Assembly: GCA_037131065.1 (NCBI GenBank)
Contig: JBAXRT010000160.1
Location: forward strand, 1-5,626
Length of the DNA: 5,626 bases
Direction of reading: 5' to 3'
DNA from: JBAXRT01 sp037131065
Lineage (GTDB): Bacteria; Bacteroidota; Bacteroidia; Bacteroidales; FEN-979
The notes below the pieces were generated by a model that did no database searches, had not been told where the DNA came from, and was given only the letters and a program-made list of their open reading frames with translations. A program made the position numbers and the translations under genes. The stretch's first letter is position 1, and each line of letters opens with the position of its first letter. Positions 1-5,303 of the stretch are shown in pieces.

Positions 1-140
1 AGATCGCCCTGTTGGGAAAGAATTCAGCCTCCTGGGGAATTTTCTACATCGCCAACGTCACCTACGGCGCGGTGATCATACCGATCCTCCTCTATTTCAA
101 GCCGGCCGATGTCCATTTCATCACCGACCACTCCGACTAG
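1..140 (+). pseudogene. N-terminal fragment of long-chain acyl-CoA synthetase, ended by an in-frame TAG (left edge partial)
   Basis: Reading from position 3, 45 codons are open before a TAG at 138-140. The translation begins IALLGKNSASWGIFYIANVT and ends ITDHSD, which is the N-terminal subdomain of an AMP-forming acyl-CoA synthetase. The same frame continues past the TAG as VVLFVENFLFKDLDP and runs without a shift into the ATG at 192, so the lesion is one nonsense codon and not a frameshift. In relatives, as I remember them, a small residue such as Ser or Ala follows the HSD/HSE motif, so TCG to TAG by one C-to-A change is a plausible origin. The true start lies left of the window. The lesion could be a real mutation, an assembly or base-call error, or (less likely) a readthrough site. 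Confidence 0.75.
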
Positions 141-191
141 GTTGTTCTTTTCGTTGAGAACTTTCTCTTTAAAGATCTCGACCCGAAGGCC

Positions 192-1481
192 ATGCCGAAA
201 CTGAAACTGATCCTGAAGATCCCTGAACTCTCCGTCCTCTTTCACCGCGACGAGACCCTCCCCGCAAAGCTGGAGGGGGAATCACGGAAACACGCTGAGA
301 ATGTTCAGAAAGGGATCCTCCCCGAAATGATCGTATTCCCTGCCATGGGCGGCGAAGAGATCGGGGTGATCAGCTATACTTCCGGCACGACTGGCTTCTC
401 AAAAGGGGTCGTCATCCAGCACAAGAGTCTCTTGGGCAACATCCTCTACGCCCACCGAAACATGCCACTCAACCCCAAGGACAAGATCCTCTCCTTCCTC
501 CCCCTCGCCCATACTTACGGCTGTGCCTTCGAATTTCTCTTCCCCTTCACCCTGGGGTGCGACATCACCTTCCTCACCAAAACCCCCTCTCCGAAGATCA
601 TTATGCAGGCCTTCCAGGAGATCCGCCCCGAACTGATCCTCTCGGTCCCCCTTGTGATTGAAAAGATCTACAAATCCCAGCTCATCCCCGTGCTACGTAA
701 ACCCGTAATGAAGATGCTCGTCCGCACACCCCTGCTCAACCAGCTGATATATAAAAAGATCCGCGACAAGATGATCGCAGTTTTCGGGGGGAACTTCAGG
801 GAGCTGGTGATCGGTGGCGCCCCTTTTAACACCGAAGCCGAGCGCTTCTTCCGCAAGATGCATTTTCCCTTCACAGTAGGATACGGTATGACAGAGTGCG
901 GACCACTGATCTCCTATGCATCCTGGAAGACTACTGTGCTCGGAGCCTCCGGACGGATCGTGGATGAGCTCGAGGTAAAGATCGACTCCGAAAATCCTTC
1001 AGGCACTGCCGGTGAGATCATGGTGCGCGGGAACCATGTCATGATGGGTTATTACAAGAATGAAGAGGCCACGCGGGCCGTCCTCGAACCAGACGGATGG
1101 CTCCATACAGGCGATCTCGGCGTAATCGACCATGCCGGAAATATCCACATCCGGGGGCGTAGCAAGAGTATGATCCTGGGCCCCTCCGGGAAAAATATCT
1201 ACCCCGAGGAGATCGAATCGATCCTGAACAACCGTTTCCTGGTGATGGAATCACTGGTGATCGAACGCGACGACCGGCTGATCGCACTCATTTACCCCGA
1301 TGCTGATGCCATGGGAAAAGCCAGTGTTACAAAGGAACAACTCCCCGAACTTTTTAAACACTACATCCACGACCTTAATCATCGGCTTCCGAAATATATC
1401 CGGATCGCCGACTTCGAGATCTCCGCAGCTGAGTTCGAGAAGACCCCGAAACGAAGCATCAAAAGGTTTCTTTACAAATAA
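192..1481 (+). CDS. Long-chain acyl-CoA synthetase (AMP-forming), downstream part after the nonsense codon
   Basis: Enzymes of this ANL-superfamily group activate fatty acids with ATP and CoA through an acyl-adenylate. Visible motifs, numbered from the ATG at 192, are the phosphate-binding loop SYTSGTTGFSKG (61-72), GYGMTECGP (230-238), GWLHTGDLG (302-310, with the ribose-binding Asp308) and the hinge region GRSKSMILGPSGKNIYPEE (322-340). The tail KTPKRSIKRF (417-426) probably holds the catalytic lysine, but I cannot say which one. The protein is cytosolic or loosely membrane-bound. ATG 192 is the first start codon after the TAG at 138-140; 17 further codons of homologous sequence precede it. 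A product starting here (429 aa) would lack roughly the first 110 residues of the N-terminal subdomain, while intact family members have about 550 aa. It may therefore be a non-functional remnant, although all motifs downstream of the stop look intact. It ends in TAA, 20 bases before a terminator hairpin. Confidence 0.85.
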   Translation: MPKLKLILKIPELSVLFHRDETLPAKLEGESRKHAENVQKGILPEMIVFPAMGGEEIGVISYTSGTTGFSKGVVIQHKSLLGNILYAHRNMPLNPKDKILSFLPLAHTYGCAFEFLFPFTLGCDITFLTKTPSPKIIMQAFQEIRPELILSVPLVIEKIYKSQLIPVLRKPVMKMLVRTPLLNQLIYKKIRDKMIAVFGGNFRELVIGGAPFNTEAERFFRKMHFPFTVGYGMTECGPLISYASWKTTVLGASGRIVDELEVKIDSENPSGTAGEIMVRGNHVMMGYYKNEEATRAVLEPDGWLHTGDLGVIDHAGNIHIRGRSKSMILGPSGKNIYPEEIESILNNRFLVMESLVIERDDRLIALIYPDADAMGKASVTKEQLPELFKHYIHDLNHRLPKYIRIADFEISAAEFEKTPKRSIKRFLYK

Positions 1482-1484
1482 GAC

Positions 1485-1556
1485 GAGTTGATCTGAAATG
1501 AAAAAGCCCTGCAAAACTGCGGGGCTTTTTCCGAATTGTCGGGGGGAGATCAACTC
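1485..1556. repeat. 10-bp perfect inverted repeat enclosing the terminator
   Basis: GAGTTGATCT (1485-1494) and AGATCAACTC (1547-1556) are exact reverse complements lying on either side of the hairpin at 1501-1530. In RNA they could form an outer stem that holds the terminator as an inner stem. A competing local hairpin, GGGAG-ATCAA-CTCCC, overlaps the right arm. The function is unknown. Confidence 0.6.
1501..1530 (+). terminator. Rho-independent terminator after the acyl-CoA synthetase
   Basis: Twelve bases, AAAAAGCCCTGC, pair with GCGGGGCTTTTT around a 6-base loop (AAAACT). All pairs are Watson-Crick except one G-U. The 3' arm ends in five T's. The A-tract at the 5' end means the inverse strand could also terminate, but no minus-strand gene reads into it from nearby. 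It separates the acyl-CoA synthetase from the promoter at 1622-1652. Confidence 0.88.
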
Positions 1557-1621
1557 CCGACGAATCCCGGACAAAAAACGGTGAAAATCATCATGCAAAA
1601 CAGAGGTTTCATCGAATTGTT

Positions 1622-1652
1622 TTTGTTAAAGGTCTGTTAACTGCTATTTTTG
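1622..1652 (+). promoter_or_regulatory. Bacteroidota-type promoter for the beta-propeller gene
   Basis: A -33 box TTTG (1622-1625) and a -7 box TATTTTTG (1645-1652, matching TAnnTTTG exactly) are separated by 19 bases. This is the published consensus and spacing for the primary sigma factor of Bacteroides. Transcription would start near 1659, giving a leader of about 45-50 bases before the ATG at 1706. It lies just after a terminator, as expected for the start of a new unit. Confidence 0.7.
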
Positions 1653-1682
1653 ACTGAACAATGATCCTCAACCGGAAATCCT

Positions 1683-1709
1683 ATGAAAAATAAAAGTACT
1701 ATCGCATGA
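1683..1709 (+). other. Possible 8-codon leader ORF overlapping the next start (ATGA)
   Basis: Within the predicted leader, ATG at 1683 opens a reading frame MKNKSTIA that stops at TGA 1707-1709. This stop overlaps the ATG at 1706-1708 of the beta-propeller gene in an ATGA arrangement typical of translational coupling. The A-rich leader makes short ORFs likely by chance, so this is only a possibility. Confidence 0.2.
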
Positions 1710-2926
1710 AAAAAATCTTAATATTAACCCTTCTGGCTTTAGCAGACACATCTTTCCAAGCCTTCTCCCAGAACCAGGTACTCCAATTCCGCGGGAATGA
1801 TCGCACCGGAATATTCCCCGAATCGAACCTGCTCAAAAGCTGGCCTGCAGCCGGTCCAACCCTCCTCTGGGAGTGTTCTGCCCTTGGTAACGGATATGGC
1901 TCCCCGGTTATCACTTCCACCAACATCTATGTGAATGGTGAGATCGATACCGTTGGTTACCTCTTTGCCCTCGACCTCTCGGGGAAATTCCTCTGGAAAG
2001 CGCCGATCGGCAAGGAGTGGATCCTGAACTACCCCGGCACCCGCTCTACCCCCACCGTGGTGGGCGACCTGCTCTATGTGACCACCGGCTGGGGAACCGT
2101 CGCATGCATGGAGGCAAAGAGCGGTAAAAAGATTTGGTCTGTCGATATGATCAGGGATTTCTTCGGCCCGATCAACCGCTTTGGATTTTCGGAATCGCTG
2201 CTGGTTGAGGGAAACGACGTATTCTGCTCTCCCGGCGGAAAGGACTCCAACGTGGTGGCCCTCGACCGCTTCACCGGCAAGATCCGGTGGATATGCAAGG
2301 GACTCGGGGAGATGACATCCTACTGCTCTCCACTGCTCATCAAACTACCGGACAGAAACATCCTTGTTACATTCTCAAAGGCCGCCCTCCTCGGGATCGA
2401 TACAAGGGATGGCACGCTGCTTTGGTCGCATAAGCAGGAGGGCAACGGGGATGTCCACATCAACACCCCTCTTTATGAGAACGGAAATATCTATTATATC
2501 ACAGGCGACGGCAACGGCTCGGTCAGACTTCAACTCTCGCCCGACGGAAGTGCCATCACCGAAGTTTGGAAAAATCCAAACTGCGACAACACCATGGGCG
2601 GCTTCATCAAGCTCGGCCACTACCTCTATACCGCCAGCTACGGGAAACGCTTCTGGTATGTTCAGGATACCGACGACGGGAAACTCACCGACTCGGTGAA
2701 ATTCGACAAGGGGGCCACCAACTTTGCCGATGGAATGCTTTATCTTTACAATGAAAAGGGGCAGGTAGGGCTTTTCAAACCCGACGGACCGAAAATGTCA
2801 ATGGTCAGTTCATTCAAGGAGAACCGCGGCACCAAGGCTCACTATGCCCACCCGGTGATCTGCAACGGGATTCTTTACATCCGTCACGGAAAATCGCTGA
2901 TAGCTTATGATATAAAAATTAAGTAG
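1706..2926 (+). CDS. Exported PQQ-type (BamB-like) beta-propeller protein
   Basis: The 406-aa protein starts with a signal peptide (MKKILILTLLALADTSFQAFS, cut probably before Gln22), so it acts in the periplasm or at the outer membrane. Repeated blade signatures with an aspartate-turn-GK-x-x-W pattern are visible: YLFALDLSGKFLW (85-97), VACMEAKSGKKIW (132-144), VVALDRFTGKIRW (183-195) and ALLGIDTRDGTLLW (227-240). Weaker blades lie near 272-288, 316-332 and 390-403. These mark the PQQ_2 / outer-membrane-assembly BamB-like propeller fold. The fold does not prove PQQ binding or enzymatic activity, and no catalytic site was identified. The N-terminal QFRGNDRTGIFPE and PGTRSTPT (110-117) are typical of a large Bacteroidota group annotated only as PQQ-binding-like repeat proteins. 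The start was chosen because the signal peptide begins at this ATG and a promoter lies about 54 bases upstream. A LolA-like gene follows after 57 bases on the same strand and is probably co-transcribed. Confidence 0.88.
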   Translation: MKKILILTLLALADTSFQAFSQNQVLQFRGNDRTGIFPESNLLKSWPAAGPTLLWECSALGNGYGSPVITSTNIYVNGEIDTVGYLFALDLSGKFLWKAPIGKEWILNYPGTRSTPTVVGDLLYVTTGWGTVACMEAKSGKKIWSVDMIRDFFGPINRFGFSESLLVEGNDVFCSPGGKDSNVVALDRFTGKIRWICKGLGEMTSYCSPLLIKLPDRNILVTFSKAALLGIDTRDGTLLWSHKQEGNGDVHINTPLYENGNIYYITGDGNGSVRLQLSPDGSAITEVWKNPNCDNTMGGFIKLGHYLYTASYGKRFWYVQDTDDGKLTDSVKFDKGATNFADGMLYLYNEKGQVGLFKPDGPKMSMVSSFKENRGTKAHYAHPVICNGILYIRHGKSLIAYDIKIK

Positions 2927-2938
2927 AACCTCACCCCT

Positions 2939-2964
2939 GACCCCTCCCCTCAAGGGGAGGGGTC
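2939..2964. repeat. GC-rich perfect palindrome between the propeller and LolA-like genes (REP-like)
   Basis: GACCCCTCCCC pairs perfectly over 11 bp with GGGGAGGGGTC around a TCAA loop. It lies 12 bases after the TAG of the propeller gene and 19 before the ATG of the next gene. No T-run follows, so it is a poor intrinsic terminator. The preceding CCTCACCCCTGA together with this palindrome resembles a short dispersed intergenic element I recall from many Bacteroidota genomes. It may stabilise or partly attenuate the transcript. Confidence 0.75.
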
Positions 2965-2983
2965 ATTGATAATTGTTGACACT

Positions 2984-3700
2984 ATGAAACGGACTTTTCT
3001 ACTTTCAACAACGCTTCTCCTCAGCCTGTTTGCCTTCAGCCAGGAGCTGAAACTGGAGGAGATCCTCGACCGCTATTTCAAAGAAATCGGTATGAGCGCA
3101 CTCCAGAAGACGAACACGATGATCCTTAGTGGTTCCATCGTGCAACAGGACCTGATGCCGGTAAAGGTTGTGAAGATGCGGCCGGACAAGTACCGGATGG
3201 ATTTCTCGGTGGCCGACAACCCTGCCATCCAGGCCTACGACGGACAGAATGCCTGGTGGACCGCTCCCTGGACGGGGAACCCACGGCCACAGCCAATGCC
3301 CGAAGACCGGGCAAAAGACCTCAGGGTAAGGGCCGATTTCGACGGCATCCTTTTCAACTGGAAGGCCAAGGGGTGCCAGGCGGAACTGGCCGGGAAGGAT
3401 ACCGGGGAGGGAAAGATCGCCTGTAAGATCAAGTTGACCAGGGCTGACGGCGGCTTGGAATATTATTTCATCGATACAGAGAAGTTCCTCCTCGTGAAGA
3501 GGATCTATTACCGCAAAGTACGTGAACAGGAGGTGGCCATGGAGAACTATTACACAGATTACAGGAAAACAGACGGGGTGCTGCTTCCTTTCTCCGTCGA
3601 AACAAGGATGAACGGTCAAACCATCACAACCACCGAGTATGAGTCGATGGAGTTAGGAAAGCCCGTGGATGCATCACTATTCACGATGCCTCAGAAATAG
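2984..3700 (+). CDS. Exported LolA-like (lipoprotein-carrier fold) protein
   Basis: The 238-aa product begins with a clear signal peptide (MKRTFLLSTTLLLSLFAFS, cut before Gln20), ending in the same AFS|Q as the upstream propeller protein. The mature part starts LKLEEILDRYFKEIGM and shows the LolA/LolB-type series of beta strands: MILSGSIVQQ (46-55), VVKMRPDKYRMDFS (62-75), AIQAYDGQNAWW (81-92), KIKLTRADGGLEYYFIDTEKF (148-168 in part) and a C-terminal VLLPFSVETRMNGQ...TEYESMELGKPVDASLFTMP. The last stretch is typical of Bacteroidota proteins annotated as outer-membrane lipoprotein-sorting protein (COG2834-like). No lipobox cysteine is present, so it is soluble in the periplasm. Whether it carries lipoproteins or another hydrophobic ligand is not shown by sequence. 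ATG 2984 was preferred over an in-frame TTG at 2966, which would only add MIIVDT before the signal peptide. It is probably in an operon with the propeller gene and converges with the minus-strand lipoprotein gene 11 bases away. Confidence 0.8.
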   Translation: MKRTFLLSTTLLLSLFAFSQELKLEEILDRYFKEIGMSALQKTNTMILSGSIVQQDLMPVKVVKMRPDKYRMDFSVADNPAIQAYDGQNAWWTAPWTGNPRPQPMPEDRAKDLRVRADFDGILFNWKAKGCQAELAGKDTGEGKIACKIKLTRADGGLEYYFIDTEKFLLVKRIYYRKVREQEVAMENYYTDYRKTDGVLLPFSVETRMNGQTITTTEYESMELGKPVDASLFTMPQK

Positions 3701-3711
3701 TTCCCAGGGGG

Positions 3712-4020
3712 CTATCTCCACTTGCGTGAGGCGCTGTGGCCTCCGAAAAAGCCCCATCCTCCGCTCCCGATAAGGAAGCCGAAGGCGTACCATCCGCCAT
3801 TGTTGTTCTGCGCGTAAAGCGTGAAGTTGTCCTTGAAGAGGCTGATCACAAAATTAATCGGAGCAATGATCCCGTGCCAGAGCCCGGCCCAGAATCCGTA
3901 GGGATCACCCTTGAGGCACTCTTTTACCGGTTCGGCGTTGGCACAGCCCGTCATCAGGGCAACGGACAGCACAAAAAAGAGCAGGATATAGATCCTGCCC
4001 GAATTGTTAAGTGATTTCAT
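3712..4020 (-). CDS. Small lipoprotein with GFWxGLWHG and NNNGGWYxFGF motifs
   Basis: The 102-aa protein has a lipoprotein signal peptide: a hydrophobic stretch YILLFFVLSVALM followed by the lipobox MTGC, with Cys26 as the lipid-modified residue. The mature part carries GFWAGLWHGIIAPINFVISLF (42-62), which could be a membrane-associated or re-entrant helix, then NNNGGWYAFGFLIGSG (72-87) and a glycine/aromatic tail GWGFFGGHSASRKWR. I recall the combination of GxWHGxIAP and NNGGWYxFGF from small uncharacterised proteins in several bacteria, but I know no function for it. ATG 4020 was chosen because it begins the signal peptide; an upstream in-frame TTG at 4050 would add ten residues that do not fit. 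The gene lies 56 bases downstream of another minus-strand lipoprotein gene. A candidate promoter box is present in that gap, so it may be transcribed separately. Confidence 0.8.
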   Translation of the reverse strand: MKSLNNSGRIYILLFFVLSVALMTGCANAEPVKECLKGDPYGFWAGLWHGIIAPINFVISLFKDNFTLYAQNNNGGWYAFGFLIGSGGWGFFGGHSASRKWR

Positions 4021-4047
4021 ATAGATCAGGATTAAATGATTTCTGAT

Positions 4048-4055
4048 CAAATGTA
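4048..4055 (-). promoter_or_regulatory. Candidate -7 box for the 102-aa lipoprotein gene
   Basis: On the minus strand this reads TACATTTG, an exact match to TAnnTTTG, 27 bases before the ATG at 4020. No good TTTG is found 19-21 bases further upstream, where instead a 14-bp A/T palindrome lies (4055-4068). An inverted pair GATCAG (4024-4029) / CTGATC (4043-4048) occupies the predicted start-site region and could form a hairpin or an operator. This is a weak call. Confidence 0.35.
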
Positions 4056-4068
4056 TAATAATTATTAT
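4055..4068. repeat. 14-bp perfect A/T palindrome
   Basis: ATAATAATTATTAT is self-complementary over its whole length. It sits directly upstream of the candidate -7 box, where it could be a regulator site or an A/T-rich promoter element. Its low complexity makes chance a real explanation. Confidence 0.4.
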
Positions 4069-4076
4069 TCCCTTCG

Positions 4077-4664
4077 TCAGAAAGTATAATCAACCCCTAT
4101 ACCATCGATGGTGCCGCTCACGTGTCCGCCCGATCCGTTGGAATTGATGATGATGGTCAGTTGGATGTTCACGCTTCTGTTGAAGTTCGGGCCGTTGACC
4201 TTCACACCGCCGCCAATCTGCATCGAAGAGGCCGTGCCGAAAAGTCCGCCGGGCACGAGGGTAAATGTGCCGGTGAGTGAGATGTAAGGATCGCCGTTCA
4301 TGACGTAGGTGCCGCCGTTTGATTTAAAGGCAAAGTCGTTGATGGTCTCGGTGAATGCCAGCTGTATGATGCCGCTAATCAGCGCGCCGGTCTGGTCGTT
4401 CAGGGTGATGCTGCCGGTCACACTGCCGGTCACATGAATATATCCGCCTTCGGGCCCAGCCACCTGTTTGTCGGCCTGGTAATTGACAGGGTAGGTTCCT
4501 TTCAGGGCCTGGCCCAGCGAATAAGCCGACATTCCGGCATTGAAGATCTGGGCCACAAGGTCCTGGTTGTTGAGGGTCGCATCTTCTCCATTGGTTGTTT
4601 TTTTCTTGCAACCCGGGGTTGTCATCATAGCGACAACCGTTAGCATAATGAGCAGTTTTTTCAT
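4077..4664 (-). CDS. Hypothetical glycine-rich lipoprotein, probably beta-structured
   Basis: The 195-aa protein starts MKKLLIMLTVVAMMTTPGC, a lipoprotein signal with Cys19 as the modified residue, followed by a basic KKK. It is therefore predicted to be anchored in the cell envelope, and the basic residues after Cys do not resemble the acidic surface-export signals described in Bacteroidota. A short helical part (33-55, NQDLVAQIFNAGMSAYSLGQ) precedes a region rich in Gly, Ser, Thr and alternating hydrophobics, e.g. YIHVTGSVTGSITLN (75-89), YISLTGTFTLVPGG (127-140) and VNIQLTIIINSNGSGG (165-180). This suggests a beta-barrel-like or beta-sandwich domain. I do not recognise the family. ATG 4664 begins the signal peptide directly. 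Its stop lies 56 bases before the next minus-strand gene. No promoter matching the Bacteroidota consensus was found upstream. Confidence 0.75.
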   Translation of the reverse strand: MKKLLIMLTVVAMMTTPGCKKKTTNGEDATLNNQDLVAQIFNAGMSAYSLGQALKGTYPVNYQADKQVAGPEGGYIHVTGSVTGSITLNDQTGALISGIIQLAFTETINDFAFKSNGGTYVMNGDPYISLTGTFTLVPGGLFGTASSMQIGGGVKVNGPNFNRSVNIQLTIIINSNGSGGHVSGTIDGIGVDYTF

Positions 4665-4776
4665 GATCTTTTCGTCAGAGTTTATTGTGCTGACCCCGCA
4701 CAGTTTATGGATGGGTGAAGGTTTCGATATAATAAACGCTTTTATTCACTTTTAATTTTGTACCAGCTCAGAAGAA

Positions 4777-4814
4777 GTCTGCAGTCGGCAGTCCTCAGTT
4801 GGCAGTCGGCAGTC
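4777..4814. repeat. Degenerate 7-bp tandem repeat (GTCGGCA units)
   Basis: Five consecutive 7-base units read GTCTGCA, GTCGGCA, GTCCTCA, GTTGGCA and GTCGGCA, followed by a partial GTC. It lies in the minus-strand gap between the 96-aa membrane protein and the glycine-rich lipoprotein. Strings of this cagtcggcagt type are, from memory, frequent in intergenic regions of Bacteroidota. Confidence 0.75.
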
Positions 4815-4819
4815 AGATC

Positions 4820-4843
4820 CACTTCACCACTTCACCAACTCAC
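4820..4843. repeat. 8-bp tandem repeat (CACTTCAC units) containing a stop codon
   Basis: Three units are CACTTCAC, CACTTCAC and CAACTCAC. The minus-strand TGA at 4834-4832 that ends the 96-aa protein lies inside the second unit, so the last residues of that protein are encoded by the repeat. Confidence 0.7.
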
Positions 4844-5122
4844 CTCAGGGGCGCTATGATATTCTTCGCGATCGTCAGGTTTTGCGTCTTTGCGCGTTCG
4901 CGGCGAAAAAAGCTTCAGGAAGAGGTGCGACGCAGATGACAGGATCCTGCGCCCGTTTTTTCTTAGAAAATCTATACTCCAGAAAAGTGCGGCGATGAGG
5001 AGCAGTATGCCGCCGATGGATAAAAGGAAGAGAGCTCCGTCATAGGCAGCACCCGTGGCTGCAAAGGTTGCGGGGATGTTGATGAAAATCAACAATGAAA
5101 AAAGAAGAAGGAACTTTTTCAT
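4832..5122 (-). CDS. Small single-pass membrane protein with signal peptide and repeat-derived C-terminus
   Basis: The 96-aa product has an N-terminal signal peptide or first membrane segment (MKKFLLLFSLLIFINIPATFA, possible cut after Ala21). A second hydrophobic segment follows at about 30-53 (ALFLLSIGGILLLIAALFWS), then a basic stretch FLRKNGRR, so the C-terminus is probably cytoplasmic. Residues 72-96, FSPRTRKDAKPDDREEYHSA onward, are encoded by short repeats (4820-4843 and 4881-4904) and look like read-in from an intergenic repeat, not a domain. The start was set at the ATG at 5122 because it opens the signal peptide; an extension to 5161 would add MNHYLCYTPTNQT, which does not fit and lies upstream of the predicted transcription start. 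A promoter with a perfect -7 box is present about 23-30 bases upstream. The family is not recognised. It is divergent from the antiporter gene at 5304. Confidence 0.65.
   Translation of the reverse strand: MKKFLLLFSLLIFINIPATFAATGAAYDGALFLLSIGGILLLIAALFWSIDFLRKNGRRILSSASHLFLKLFSPRTRKDAKPDDREEYHSAPEVSW
4881..4904. repeat. Degenerate 8-bp repeat (TTTGCGTC-type) inside the 3' end of a gene
   Basis: Units read TTTGCGTC, TTTGCGCG and TTCGCGGC, followed by GAAAAAA. On the minus strand this is the cgcaaagacgcaaa type of short intergenic repeat that I recall from many Bacteroidota genomes. Here it codes for residues around SPRTRKDAK of the 96-aa membrane protein. Confidence 0.55.
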
Positions 5123-5144
5123 GGTTTGATTGGTTGGAGTATAA

Positions 5145-5176
5145 CAAAGATAGTGATTCAAGATGCGGTAAGCAAG
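5145..5176 (-). promoter_or_regulatory. Bacteroidota-type promoter for the 96-aa membrane protein
   Basis: On the minus strand a -7 box TATCTTTG (5152-5145) matches TAnnTTTG exactly. A -33 box CTTG (5176-5173, three of four bases of TTTG) lies 20 bases upstream. Transcription would begin near 5138, about 15 bases before the ATG at 5122, which also supports that start. Confidence 0.55.
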
Positions 5177-5303
5177 GACAAATGCAAAAGGGAAAAATCG
5201 TAAAAGAGTTGTGAAAAAAAATATGGAACTTAGCAGGACAGATAGATCAGATCGGAATGATCCGGATATCGATCAGGAATGGTCTTCCCATCTTCACGAA
5301 AAT

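Noticed and set aside
138..140. Reassigned TAG codon (alternative genetic code)
   Set aside because: Three neighbouring genes end sensibly at TAG, and no phage-like or recoding signal is present.
1251..1598. 115-codon minus-strand frame over the end of the acyl-CoA synthetase
   Set aside because: It is antisense to conserved coding sequence and crosses the terminator.
2364..2699. 111-codon plus-strand frame inside the propeller gene
   Set aside because: It is an alternate frame of a clear beta-propeller and its composition (Ser/Arg/Pro rich) is typical of a shadow.
3005..3619. 204-codon open frame on the minus strand
   Set aside because: It lies wholly antisense to the LolA-like gene, has no recognisable domain, and is explained by codon use of the real gene.
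3697..3715. ATAGTTCCC / GGGGGCTAT dyad between the two convergent genes, possible bidirectional terminator
   Set aside because: Only one base is left for the loop, two pairs are G-U, and the ATAG/CTAT match comes from the two facing TAG stop codons. No T-run is present.
3736..4014. 92-codon plus-strand frame opposite the small lipoprotein
   Set aside because: The minus strand has a lipobox and structured motifs; the plus frame has neither.
4777..4843. CRISPR array
   Set aside because: Units are 7-8 bases in direct succession, without spacers.
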